A DNA stretch of 64,000 nt, taken from Tausonia pullulans. Its lineage: Eukaryota > Basidiomycota > Tremellomycetes > Cystofilobasidiales > Mrakiaceae. The notes beneath the pieces are model-generated. The model was not told the DNA's origin. It saw nothing but the letters and a program-made list of their open reading frames with translations, and did no database searches. Made by a program: the position numbers and the translations under genes. The DNA is taken from NCBI GenBank assembly GCA_951802195.1, contig OX637626.1:1-64000 (forward strand). The letters run 5' to 3'. Positions 1-10,335 of this stretch are shown piece after piece; the first letter of the stretch is position 1, and every line of letters starts with the position of its first letter.

Positions 1-250
1 ACCTACCGACCCAACCTACCGACCCAACCTACCGACCCAACCTACCGACCCAACCTACCGACCCAACCTACCGACCCAACCTACCGACCCAACCTACCGA
101 CCCAACCTACCGACCCAACCTACCGACCCAACCTACCGACCCAACCTACCGACCCAACCTACCGACCCAACCTACCGACCCAACCTACCGACCCAACCTA
201 CCGACCCAACCTACCGACCCAACCTACCGACCCAACCTACCGACCCAACC
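1..250. repeat. Telomere-like array of a 13-bp unit
   Basis: Perfect tandem array of acctaccgaccca, about 19.2 copies with no mismatch seen, stopping abruptly at position 250. The G-rich complement, tgggtcggtaggt, has three G-tracts per unit. The C-rich strand reads 5' to 3' inward and the array reaches base 1 in phase, as expected for a left chromosome end. The unit differs from the common fungal TTAGGG. That it is the telomere itself, rather than a subtelomeric satellite, is inference from position, orientation and homogeneity. Confidence 0.8.
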
Positions 251-585
251 AGAACTCCAGCACAGGTACTAGGAATCGGAGGAATTCGCCTGCGCTCACG
301 AGTGGGAGGGTTTGAGATGTACTTCACGATCTCGGAGGTCTATCACATCTCCGGGTTCGCAAACCTCATCAGCATTGGACAACTCGGCAACAAAGGAGTC
401 GAGACGAGATTCTCCAAGAGGGCGTTTAAGCACGAGATCGCTCGAATAAATATACTGAATACGCTAAACGGATGTGACCAGTAGTACAATTGTCCATGCC
501 GGCTCGGCTCGCACGCAAAGATGGACGATGAAACACAAAAAAAACGATGACAGCTATCCATGTGGAGGTGGTCCATTCCGACCCT
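251..585. other. Telomere-proximal spacer without a gene
   Basis: About 335 bp separate the array from the stop codon of the first gene. I see no convincing coding frame; the small open frames here lack support. It serves at least as the 3' flank of the calpain-like gene. Confidence 0.5.
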
Positions 586-2226
586 TCACAGCGACGCCAG
601 AGGCAACGGGTTCTCGACCCAGTACACCGCGCGGAGCATCGACACGAACACCCTCAACGAGAGCTCCAGCTGGGGTCCATTGTAGGTCGAGCAGTAGCCC
701 GACTGGTCCGAGTACTCGGGGTTGCACGACCAGGGGTTGAGGAGCTTGACGATCCCAGGGTAGGGAGTGGACAGGTAGTCGATGCCGTAGGCGTGCAAAC
801 CAATCATCTCGACCAGGTGGGAGCGACCTTCGGAGTTGAGGTTGTCAAAGTCGATAACGGTGTACGAGACCTCTTGCTTCCACTGCGAGTTGGAGGCCGC
901 CCAACCGGAGTCGCCAAGGAGGTGGACGACCCCAAACTCGTCTTTTGGGCCCATCCCGTCGAGCGAAGTGGGGTAGGTGTCGACGGCGCAGATGACGTCG
1001 TCTCGAATGCAGCGGAGGAGAGCGAGGATGATGGGAGCGGTGGATTCTAGGTCCCTGAACAAGCTGTTGGGCTGGCCGCCTGTGAATGAGGCGAGGGCGA
1101 CGTCGGGACGGATACCAGTGAGACCCAGGTAGCCGGTCCACCCTTTGTCCGTGGTGCTCTGCGAACGCAGCTCCGGGTAGGCGTCGATATACTTTGCAAA
1201 GGCCTTTTCGAGGAGGGGGACGAAAAAGACGTTGGTAGGAGGGTAATCGCCGTTGGGACCGGGCTCGACGGCATCGAGGGTGGGTTGGAAGCCAATGTAT
1301 CGACCGCAGGCTCCACTGGTGAGGATAGGCAGGGTGTCGTCGATCAAGACGGTCGCCTCTTTGCCTGGATACTTGAAGTTGAAGGCGAGCTTGCGGATGA
1401 GCTTTCCGTCGGCGCCGATATCGACGACGTTGTAGTCGATGGTCTCGACGAGGTACTTGGTCCAGCTTTCCGCTCCGATTCCTTGTGAGGCGAGGGACAG
1501 GATCGCGCTGCCCATCTGGGAGGGACGAGGTCAGCTGACGGCCGTGGTGCTTGTGGGAAATGGACTCACTCCACAATCACCAATGCTCCCCTGACGGACG
1601 TTGGCGGGAGTCAACCAGACGTAGCCCTCGAGCGCCCACAACCCTCCCTCGGCGGGAACAGACCCGTTGCCTCCACCCAGGACGGACTTGTACTCGTAGG
1701 TGCACCCATCTTTCTCCGGGAACGAAGGCTGGCTCTCGGGATCGCTCAGCGCTCCGAGGTAGTCGGTGGTGCCCGTAAACGAAAAGGCGACGGTGGTGTC
1801 CTGCTGGACGTCGGGCGCGTTTTCGTAGGTTCCCGGACGGAAGAACTCGGTGGGGCCATTAGTGGTGGTGCCGACGCTCACGGAAGAGTTGTCGGGAGTG
1901 GAAACGACTTGGGAGACGTCGCCGTTGTCGGGGGAGCCCGAGGTGGTGTTGACCGGAACGACGATCTCTCCTCCGTCCGGGGTAGACACGGTGGTATTGT
2001 CCGACTCGGGAGTGGGCAAGGTGGTGTTTTGCAGGACGGGAGGGACGGCTTCGGTCGAGTTGAGGACGACATCGGGGAGCTGGACGGGAGTGGTGGTCTC
2101 GATGGTGCTGGGGGAGGTGCCCTTGTCGTCTGGAGAGGGGTAGTTGTTGCGAGCTTTCCAGAGGGGAGAGGCCTGAGTGAGTGTGCCCGAGAGGAGGATG
2201 GCAAGGGGCAAGGCGGTGAGGAGCAT
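586..2226 (-). CDS. Secreted calpain-like cysteine protease (family C2)
   Basis: Two exons, 1570-2226 and 586-1515, give about 528 residues. The intron has a gtgagt donor and a cccag acceptor. The protein starts with a hydrophobic signal peptide (MLLTALPLAILLSGTLTQA). A Ser/Thr/Pro-rich stretch of roughly 120 residues follows, then a papain-like calpain core. The oxyanion Gln and catalytic Cys lie in QGSIGDC, split from the next residues by the intron. The His is probably in GLHAYGIDYL and the Asn in VKLLNPWS, so the C/H/N triad looks intact. The residue after the Cys is Gly where calpains usually have Trp. No EF-hand or C2 domain is visible. A secreted role outside the cell is inferred from the signal peptide. 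It is the gene nearest the telomere. Confidence 0.8.
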
Positions 2227-2931
2227 TGTGGGAGGTGTGGGTGGGGTGAGGGCTGGAAATAGGTGTTGGTAAGAGAGGAGATTGCGAGGTCGATGATGGG
2301 ACGTGAACCTTTTACTCCTCCTCTCAGGTGCGACAAGGCTGTATGAGTGCGGTGCTGATCCCGCTGACGTTGATCAGTTGCTCCGCATCATAATTCTTCC
2401 CGCTATGTTCCAAGTGATCTGCGGGACCAAAACCTTGCCTCGGCTGTGCGCAGGCAGCGGGAAGGGGAACGTGGACGAAATGCGGTTCGTGCTTGGCAAG
2501 CCCCCGCCCGCACCCGCGGGGAGGTGGCTGTATCCGATCATCTCTGCCCAGTGTGCCGTCTTCGTCTTTTTGGGCCTGTTCCAGAACGGTGACAGATTCG
2601 GGTTTAGTGGGGCGGAAGCATATTTGAGACACGCTGATCCTCCCGCGTGTGAGGAATGGATGACATGCTTTAACCGTTTCGACACGTGGCCTAAAAAGAG
2701 GCACTAAATCGGATCGCGAGACCCAGTTGCATGAGACTAAGTAGCCAATGGCGAAACAGGAGCGTGACCCTGACACAGCGGGTGAAGATGATGACGTGCA
2801 TGGCGTCCGAAGAGGAGATCATGCTATCCGTCGATCCTCAACAATGGGAACTAGGAGTCTTTCGACAGGGCAATCAAATGGACACGCCATTCCTGATTGA
2901 CATCCGTTACATGGACAATGCCGCTACATGA
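2227..2931. other. Intergenic, no supported gene
   Basis: About 700 bp between two minus-strand ORFs. It contains the promoter side of the calpain-like gene. Open frames on both strands (for example 2303-2707 plus) show no family signal and I leave them out. Confidence 0.4.
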
Positions 2932-3573
2932 TTAACGGGGAAATCGCCTAAGAAAGGAACCTACAACCAACAGTGGCAGACCGAGCAACAGCTTCTCGGG
3001 ACTGGCAAACGCCACCGCACCGCTGCCCATAGCAGTCGAAGTCGCAGTCGGTGCACTGCTGGTCCTTGTGACACTCTCGCTCAATGGCGTGACGCTGACA
3101 GCGTCCGACAGGGCAGGGGTGCCATCGTTCATCGAGACGGTCGCTGTCTCCTCCCACGTAGTGAGAGCTTCCTCGAATAACGTTGATTGTATGTCACCGT
3201 AGAGCTCATCCGAGGTGGCGATGGCAACTATCGACTCGGGGGGGGTCAAGAGCTGTCGAATCTCCTCGGCTGTGCCATTAACAGTAGACTTTGGCCCGAG
3301 CGACGCAGAGGCAGCTGCCAAAGCTGACTCGGAAACGTTATACAGGCCTTCCACCCCTGACACGGCTGCGGTAGTCTCAATATCGGGAGAATTGGTGTAG
3401 GAGCCGGGGACGATAGAGCTTTCTTCTTTCCCCGGCTCTGGTGTTAGGATTGGCCCAAGAGTCGATGGCAGAGAAGGTTGGGCAAAGAGAGGGGTGTTGG
3501 CGACGAAGTGTACTGAGAGTGGTGGCGGGTGATGAAAGGGAACTGAAGTGATGGAGGTGACACGGGCTCGCAT
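2932..3573 (-). CDS. Hypothetical Ser/Thr-rich protein, possibly a calpain-related or GPI-like fragment
   Basis: The first in-frame ATG is at 3573, although the frame stays open a little further upstream. The product is about 213 residues, Ser/Thr/Pro/Ala-rich, with no recognisable catalytic domain. A segment PGSYTNSPDI resembles PGTYENAPDV in the N-terminal region of the calpain-like protein next door (7 of 10 positions identical), so the two may share a pro-region. The C-terminus is hydrophobic (about LLLGLPLLVVGSFL) but ends in a short basic tail, so a GPI signal is only a possibility. No signal peptide is seen, so a missing upstream exon or a decayed gene is plausible. It may not be a real gene. 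Confidence 0.35.
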   Translation of the reverse strand: MRARVTSITSVPFHHPPPLSVHFVANTPLFAQPSLPSTLGPILTPEPGKEESSIVPGSYTNSPDIETTAAVSGVEGLYNVSESALAAASASLGPKSTVNGTAEEIRQLLTPPESIVAIATSDELYGDIQSTLFEEALTTWEETATVSMNDGTPALSDAVSVTPLSESVTRTSSAPTATSTAMGSGAVAFASPEKLLLGLPLLVVGSFLRRFPR

Positions 3574-3603
3574 AAGGGTCTTGGGCAGGTTTGTCGAATC
3601 CAA

Positions 3604-4668
3604 ATGGTAGTCAGAGTGCAGATCAAAAGGTACGATTAGCTGAGTGTCAGGATCTCACGCATTCACCACATAGGATCCGAGCCCATTGGCTGTGAGAACC
3701 TCGCGGATTCACCAATAGGCTACGCGCCTGTGTAGCATCTGTTGGAAGGAGCGATTCACGGAGACCTATAATCTAGTAATCTCCATCCCTTTGTCCTCGC
3801 TTTCTAGTACTTTCTACGCCACTCGGTCAACCATATATGAGCGGGTAGATTCGAGTAGCTGTATCAAATAAGCTTGCAACCACATTGGACCCCAGGGCGA
3901 ACATAGACCTGCAACAGCATCGCCCTTGTTGCTCGGCTCCCATATCTTCAGCCTCTCTTCAGCCCCACTATCCCACACTCTTTGTTTTCTCCTACGCCCC
4001 TCTTCTCACCCATCCCCCTCAGTCATTGCGCCTTGGGCCAATCCTAACAACAAGCCCGTCGCGACCCATCGACAGAAGATCTCGGGCGGGTGGTCATACT
4101 TACTTTGCCAGCCGAGTGTTTGACGGATAGACGACCATTATGAGACACCTCGAATCCGCCGGTATCACGACTCCAGAACCAGAATCCACACGATGCCAAG
4201 CTCAATCCACCTCGGAGAGTCTCCGCTATCGCCTCAAACGAGATCTCGCAGTCGCGTCCCCAGTGAACGGGGAGTCATTGTCTACCTGCTGTTGACGATC
4301 GAGCGAAGAGCGCCGCTTCTTCCTTGTCGACGACCTTCAAGATGGTCTCGAACACGAGCTTGCTGTCAGTGCGCGTATTAACTGTGCTCATCAGCGTCGG
4401 ATTCAAGCGGAGAGAAGACTATGCCTTCCCTGTGCATCTTCTATGGATCCGAGCTGTCAGGCCATTTGTCGTCGAGATATGGGACTCGCTCTCCAAAGTC
4501 CGGCCTCAGGGTATAGCACGGGCGCCGAAGCTCCCCCTTATGCTACTCCCTCTATGCCTTTTCACAATGTCAAACTCAAGTCGAGCTCAACAGGGTCTTC
4601 TTTCTCCGCTGATTCTGCCAAGCCCGTTCCCTTGGCTATGGTTTCGCTAGATAGTAGATAGGGACAGT

Positions 4669-4700
<32 letters not shown>

Positions 4701-4738
4701 CAATTAGATGACGAGGCATTCAGCTACTTTGAGTGAGC

Positions 4739-4769
<31 letters not shown>

Positions 4770-5044
4770 TTTGACGTTCTTCACTTTGACAATCACAGCA
4801 TTGGGCAGAAATCAAACTGCGTTAAAACCACTTTCTGGCCATCGCAATTCTATGTTTTAATCACACTCAGATGCCCCTTGTCCGGACCAGTTCTAAGTTG
4901 ATTGTTAATCGTACGCCGGACGCCGTGAGGCAAATGAAGCCGTTCACAGCAGTCCAGAGGCAGCTCGGCCAGGGTTGCCCCCAACCTACCGCCCAAAGTC
5001 CGCCCAACCTACCGACCCAACCTATATCTTTGGCGCGTCCGTGC
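3604..5044. other. Gene-poor subtelomeric stretch with short repeats
   Basis: About 1.4 kb with no gene I can support. It holds a copy (about 3995-4060) of a segment that recurs at 11050-11115, a 16-bp inverted match gttaggattggcccaa at 3443 and around 4033, and the interstitial telomere-like repeat at 4979-5026. Several overlapping plus-strand frames (3885-4661) lack any domain. Confidence 0.5.
4979..5026. repeat. Interstitial telomere-like repeat 1
   Basis: Contains ccaacctaccgcccaa followed, after a short gap, by cgcccaacctaccgaccca and caacct. This is one degenerate and about two good copies of the terminal 13-bp unit, in the same orientation as the end array. It begins 18 bp beyond the stop codon of the CHR transporter, i.e. 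on the telomere side of that gene. Confidence 0.8.
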
Positions 5045-7451
5045 TCAATGAGAGGTGACCCCATACCACGCCAATCCACCTACAAGTCCTCCCGCGATCC
5101 CTGCCGGCGCCGGCACGCCAAACCACTCGACGCCGACAAAAGTTGCTGCGACGATGGACACCCAAAAGCCGTCCGAATCGAGCGAACGATAAATGGCCGG
5201 GACGGACGGATCTGCATGCGAAGACGAGATGACGCCGACCCGAAAGAGGCGGTAGATGGCGGCAAAGATCTGAAGTGCACTCGAGGGGTCACAAGATTGT
5301 CAACCAGGAAACTTGGGGGTAAGTTCAGACCGCGCAAGGCGCGGGCGGGGAAGGAAGAGAGAGAACAAGAGACGCACAAGTCCGACAGCAGCCGCGTTGA
5401 GCCCCCTAAGCACGCTCCTCGTTACCCTGCTTGTTCGCCACTTCAGGTAAAACGGTAGGGTGCCGACTTTGAGGATTAACCCTGGGGAGAAGATGCCGAG
5501 AAGCGCGAGGACTGCGCCAATCAAAGGCTGAGATGGAAGTGCAAGGACACCGAGGAAGACAGCGAAGTTGAATACTGGGCCGGGCAGGGCCTGAATAACT
5601 GGCGACGGCGGATGAGGGAAAAAATGAAATATTAGTAATCGGCCCGGAGGGAGGGAGGGGAGAAGACGCCGTTGTGCGGGCGAACGGGCAAGACCGATCA
5701 GGAAGTCCCGCGCAAGGACCCTTTGCTCACAACGGAGTTCGAATCAGCATCTCTCAACTGGCAGAAGCGAACGCGGGCATTAGATGTGTACTTACCAGCC
5801 AGGATCGACCGTGTACCCCCTCAGCAAAGGGATGACAACCGGCCCTCCGCCAAAAATGAACGTCCCTGAGCCCGTAGACACTCTCGCCGTCAGTTTCTGA
5901 GCGCATTCCAAAGAGAGTGAGGAGGGACAGGACACACCAGCCATCAACACGTTGGTGAAGAAGTCAAGCGCACGGGTGGGGGTAACGGTAGCGCGCGCGA
6001 CGACGACGGCAACGAAGAAGGCGACAAAGGACGCGCACCTTACGGTCGGAGGACCCCGTCAAGAGTAAACAGAACGGTCGAGTGAGCAAAGCGGACGTCG
6101 AGGAGTAGAAGAGAGAAGACAGGGGGAGGAAGAGACGCACAGGATCAGCCCGCCCTTCACGCCCAATGTGAAATAGAGCGACTGGTGCAGGCCGTCCTCA
6201 TGCTCGCCGTCCTGCGCTTGCGCATGGGAAGGACTGGTCGTCATGATCGTCGGCGTTTCGTTGGACGCCGACGCAAGGGGCAGGGAGGGGACGTTGTCAA
6301 GCGGATTGTCCCGGGAGGAAGATGCAGGGGACGCGTCCTTGTCGTCCGGCGAGGAGGGCGCTGCGACTGGGGCGGCTGCAGGGGCAGACTCGACCCTTGT
6401 CTCCAGCTCCACTCCGCCGGCATCAGAGTCTTCGCCCCCCCTCCTGCCACCCTTCCTGCCTTTGATGTCTTTCCACTGCCTCCCCACGCGTCTGCGCACG
6501 CCCATCGACCGGTCCCATGCGAGCGTCAAACTCCCCCCGGCGACCATAATCACCGGGTACAGCCATTGACTCTCGTAGCAGCTCGCGACCGCCCCACTCG
6601 CCAGCACGATCAGGCGCGTCAGCGGGTCTGTGATAACCTTCCCGGAGAGCGTGTAGGCCGAATGCGCGATCAGGCCGACAGCGGCGCTGTTGAGCCCGGA
6701 GAAGAGGGCGTAGACAATGGGTGGAAGGGCAGGAGGGAGGGAAGAAACGGCGAAGCCGATGCCGAGCATCGCAAGTGCGCCTGGGCCGCTGTGGGGGGGA
6801 ACGGGGGGGCGGTAGTAAGTAGATACCCGCGAGGAGGAGGGTGTGTGGGTGCGGACGTGAGGAGTACAAAGGAGAGCAGAGCAGGTAGGATCCCTCCCCT
6901 CAAGAGCGAGATCGCGAACGCGAGCTGCAAACAATGCGCACCAGGTTCCTAAAACTCAGTCGCGTTCTCAACGAGTGCAATGTGCGCAGACAGCAGGACG
7001 GCACAGACCTGGCTGAACGCCGGCCCGGGCAGCGCGTTTCCCAAGGCAAAGAGGTCAACAAACGTCCGCTCGTCAACCCACTTGTGCTGGACGACAAAAA
7101 TCTATTCGAAGATCCGGGCGAGGCCCGCCAGCTGCGTCAGTAGTCGTGCGAAGAAGTGAGTTGGCGAGGACCGCGATGCGCACCTTGCGCAGCTGGACGA
7201 TGTTGGCTGCCGGACCTGCCAACTCAAATGTACCCAGACCATTGTCAGCAGATCGCCCATTCTCCAGGCTCCAGACGCGCATGGATAAAGCAAAGAGAGG
7301 GCGAACCACCGATGGCGAGGAAGCCGAACGGCCCAAAGTAGCGAATGACCTCAGCCATCCGGACTGCGAGCGACCGCCTGCGCTGCTCTGGCTCCAGCTC
7401 CTGTCCTCCCTGCGAGGAGGGCGTCTGTTCGTTCGCCGAGGATGAAGACAT
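5045..7451 (-). CDS. Chromate-type (CHR family) anion transporter, two CHR domains
   Basis: Multi-exon gene. The start is taken at the ATG at 7451 (MSSSSANEQ); the stop at 5045 follows GGLAWYGVTSH. The first CHR domain is recognisable from VIRYFGPFGFLAIGG, KWVDERTFVDLFALGNALPG, LLRGGILPALLSFV and ALFSGLNSAAVGLIAHSAY. A hydrophilic Ser/Ala/Asp-rich loop of roughly 100 residues (coded near 6190-6480) links it to a second domain with FIFGGGPVVIPLLRGYTVDP, GIFSPGLILKVGTLPFY, VLRGLNAAAVGLV and VEWFGVPAPAGIAGGL. Two homologous halves are typical of the long-chain CHR family, whose characterised members move chromate and sometimes sulfate; the substrate here is not shown by the sequence. It sits beside cystathionine gamma-lyase, which suggests, weakly, a link to sulfur metabolism. 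Exon borders in the middle are approximate. Confidence 0.85.
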
Positions 7452-7921
7452 GCTGGTTTGGGCGTTGCGGGCTCGAGAAAGTCCAATGTCATGACCTGCT
7501 TTAGACGGTTTGACGTAGGAGGGGGGTGGGTAGCGTGCCAAGGACTGTCGATCGCGCGGCCTGACCGGCGAGAGCAGGCTGAACGAACGTGCGTCTGCTG
7601 GAGGGGTCCGCTGTGTCAGGGCGAGCTACAAAGGAAGGAAAAAAGAGAGGGTGAACAGCTGGATGAGCCCGGTGAGGTTGTTTTGCTGGTGAGAGTAACG
7701 TCGGCGAAAGGAGACTATCAGACTTGTGTAAGCAGTACACCGTTAACCGATGCCCCTCCCCCTCTGCCAACTCGACCTTGCGCCTGGCGAACTCGGGGCC
7801 GGTGTAGCTTTTTCCTTGCTCACTCAGCATTTTCATTTCTTCGTTCCCTTGGTTTGTCTCATCTGTTCCACATTCCTTGCTCTCGGGTCCTTCCCATGCC
7901 TGCCCCCCCCCCGTTCTCATC

Positions 7922-8041
7922 CTTGTCCATAAAGCGCAGTTCATCGTAGATTTTTGCTCTGCACTCTGATTATCATTTGGATTCGACATACCTGCCCAAG
8001 ACCTTGAAGCAAGCATGTGCCATTGCCAGCACTTCAGTCCA
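7922..8041. repeat. Subtelomeric duplicated element, copy 1
   Basis: Shares a collinear stretch with 10892-11011. Anchors include gtccataaa, cagttcatcgtagattt, tatcatttgga and agcacttcagt/accacttcagt, with small indels. Identity looks like roughly four fifths by eye. Both copies lie in the same orientation, about 3 kb apart. Confidence 0.75.
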
Positions 8042-8047
8042 TTCCTC

Positions 8048-8072
8048 CACCGACCCAACCTACCGACCCAAC
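8048..8072. repeat. Interstitial telomere-like repeat 2
   Basis: ccaccgacccaacctaccga and the following cccaac give nearly two copies of the terminal 13-bp unit, in the same orientation as the end array and directly abutting copy 1 of the duplicated element. The other copy of that element has no telomere-like tail. Confidence 0.75.
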
Positions 8073-8219
8073 GCATTGCATTGTGTGCCGTTGATCAAAT
8101 GTCTCTTAAGATTGACCTCCTCAGTTTTTGTTTACGGTCTTTGAAACATCTCCACCTGAAACAGATTATATAGACCAGGAACATACATCCAAGGAATAAT
8201 CGTCGAATGGAAGGGAAGA

Positions 8220-10150
8220 TCAAGTTGAGGGCTCGGTAGCGGCCTTGAGAGCCTGGTCGAGATCGGCCATAAGGTCGTCGACGTCCTCGAGCCCAACGCT
8301 CATACGGATGAGGTTGGGTGTAATGCCTTGCTCCATGCGGGTTGCTTCAGGGACGCCCTGTGGAGGATTAAACGAGATATGGAAACGGGAGAAAAGGTCA
8401 GACAGATGAGAACACATTGCAGAGACAGTTGAAGGGAGGTCGAGGAGAGAAGGGGAGGGGACCGACTCGGTGGGTCATCTTGCAGGGCAGCTCAGCGAGG
8501 GTTTCGACGCCTCCGAGGGACTCAGCGAGCGAGATCAAGTTCATTGACAGGAGGAACTTCTCGGCTGTGGGAGGGAGGGGAAAGACGGTATTAAGAAAGA
8601 GGATAAACCAGACATGATTGTCAGGATTTGATGAGACAAAATGAATATCTCGAACTGAGAGTGGAGAGACCACCTTGAAAGAAAGAACAAACCTTCCTTA
8701 TCTCCACCCTTGATTCTGAAAGAGACCATTCCCCCGAACGGAATGCCCCCTTCCTTGACATCGTTCCAGTTCTGGCGAGCGAGAGCCCTGTTCATCTGAG
8801 GGCTCACGATCCGCTTTGCGAGCGAGAAGTGGGGATGCGACTCTAGACCCGGGTAGATGGTGTCTTGGACGCAAGGATGGGTAGAGAGGAATCGGGCGAG
8901 AATCAACGCGTTGGCGCTGAAGGCTAAGGTTCGAACGGAGAGAGTTTTGATGGATCGAAGGGCGAGGAAGCAGTCGAAGGGGGAGGGAACAGCGCCACTG
9001 GTTTGTTTATTAGATAATCGAGTAGAAAAGGTCAGTTTGGGAAGATGAAGGAGGTTAGGGTAGCAGGGAAGGAGCCTGAGCAAGAGAGGGGACTTGCATC
9101 TCTTTCTGGAGGAACCAGATGTCGTCCGCAAGTTTGGTGAGACCATGTCGGACGACGATGGCACCGCCGAGGACATCCGAATGACCACAAATTGACTTGG
9201 TGGTGGAGTGGATGATGACGTCGGCGCCAACAGTGAAAGGGTTCGAGATGAAGGGATTCAGAAAGGTCGAGTCGACGCTGACAAGAGGCTTCTGACCCTC
9301 AGGTCGGGTAGGAATGAGACTGGTGATGCGCTCAATGTCGACGAGCTTGAGTGTCGGATTGCTGATCTGCTCGAGGTGGACAAGTCGAGTTGCAGGAGTG
9401 AAAGCGGCTAGAAAGCCATCATCCGTGAAGGTCTCGAGGTCGAGGTAGGTGACAGTGACGTTCTGGATCTTCTGGCAAACGGTGGAAAGGAGCTCGTAGG
9501 TCCCGCAGTCTGTCATTCATGATGAACGAAGGGGAGGGGAGGGAAAGGCAGACGCGATGAGCGCTACCGAGCTGAGGGCTAGCCAGGATCACAAGAGACA
9601 CCGTGACTCACAGACATCGCTCACGCAGATGACATGAGCTCCATGGCCGAGAGTTTGGATTACCGTCGTCGTCGCTTTACAGGATTAACTACTGTCAGCT
9701 CTGGCACCAGGTGATAAGGGAGGGGGAGAACAGGATCATACCAGCACTTCCAGAGGCGAACGCGAACGCCCTCTCTCCTCCCTCCAGAGAAGCAAGAGAG
9801 AGTTCAAGGCCATCCCTGGTAGGGTTCGAGTCCCTACTGTACTCATAGCCCGAAGTGACTCCCACAGCTGCGTTGACGAAGGTTGTAGAGAGCGAAATGG
9901 GAGGGACAACGCTGGAATTGGAACGCGAACTGTGAGCTCAGGACGCTACCAGAAACAAGACGAGGGGACTCACGCGCTAGATCACAATCAGTCGCGATTG
10001 AAGGGACAATAGAGGATCATGATGAGCTAAGAGAAGGGGAAGGAATGGATGCTCAATGAAGAATGCGACCGCTCACTTGGTATGAGGATCAGGGGCGCTA
10101 CCGGCGTGAACAGCTCGGGAGTCGAAGTTGAGCTGAGTGTTTTTTCTCAT
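8220..10150 (-). CDS. CYS3: Cystathionine gamma-lyase (PLP-dependent, transsulfuration)
   Basis: Multi-exon gene from the ATG at 10150 (MRKNTQLNFDSRAVHAG) to the stop at 8220. It belongs to the Cys/Met-metabolism PLP enzymes. Diagnostic stretches are RAVHAGSAPDPHT at the N-terminus, VVPPISLSTTFVN, GYEYSRDSNPTRDGLE, AFAFASGSA, NPTLKLVDIERITSL, FISNPFTVGADVIIHSTTK with the pyridoxal-binding Lys, then GHSDVLGG, SHPHFSLAKR and IRMSVGLEDVDDL near the end. The order and wording match yeast Cys3, which splits cystathionine into cysteine, 2-oxobutyrate and ammonia in the cytosol. Cystathionine gamma-synthase is the main alternative, but the SVGLEDVDDLMADLDQAL ending favours the lyase. The pyridoxal-site aspartate is in SVDSTFL, with Ser where VDNTF is common. 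Confidence 0.9.
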
Positions 10151-10287
10151 CTTAGCAGCTGATCAAAGCAGTTTGCGAGAGAGGAGGTAATAGTTGCTAA
10201 GGAAAGAAGGGTCGACGTCGAGGTTGGAAACTTGATATTTCTAGCAGAATCAATCTCTTTGATCTAGGCGTTTCGACTTGCATATCG

Positions 10288-10335
10288 TTAAGCGCTCGTT
10301 TCATTAAGCGTTCGTTTCGTCAAGCGTTCGTTTCG
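10288..10335. repeat. Three tandem copies of a 16-bp unit
   Basis: Units ttaagcgctcgtttca, ttaagcgttcgtttcg and tcaagcgttcgtttcg lie back to back, about 140 bp upstream of the CYS3 start. They could be a short satellite or repeated protein-binding sites; the sequence alone does not decide. Confidence 0.8.

Larger units (their letters stand above)
7452..8219. other. Intergenic: CHR promoter side and repeat copy 1
   Basis: About 770 bp. It includes the upstream flank of the CHR transporter, copy 1 of the 120-bp duplicated element (7922-8041), and the second interstitial telomere-like repeat directly beyond it. No gene is supported. Confidence 0.5.

Noticed and set aside
7452-7541. Upstream extension of the CHR transporter reading frame
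   Set aside because: The codon at 7541 is TTG; the first true ATG is at 7451.
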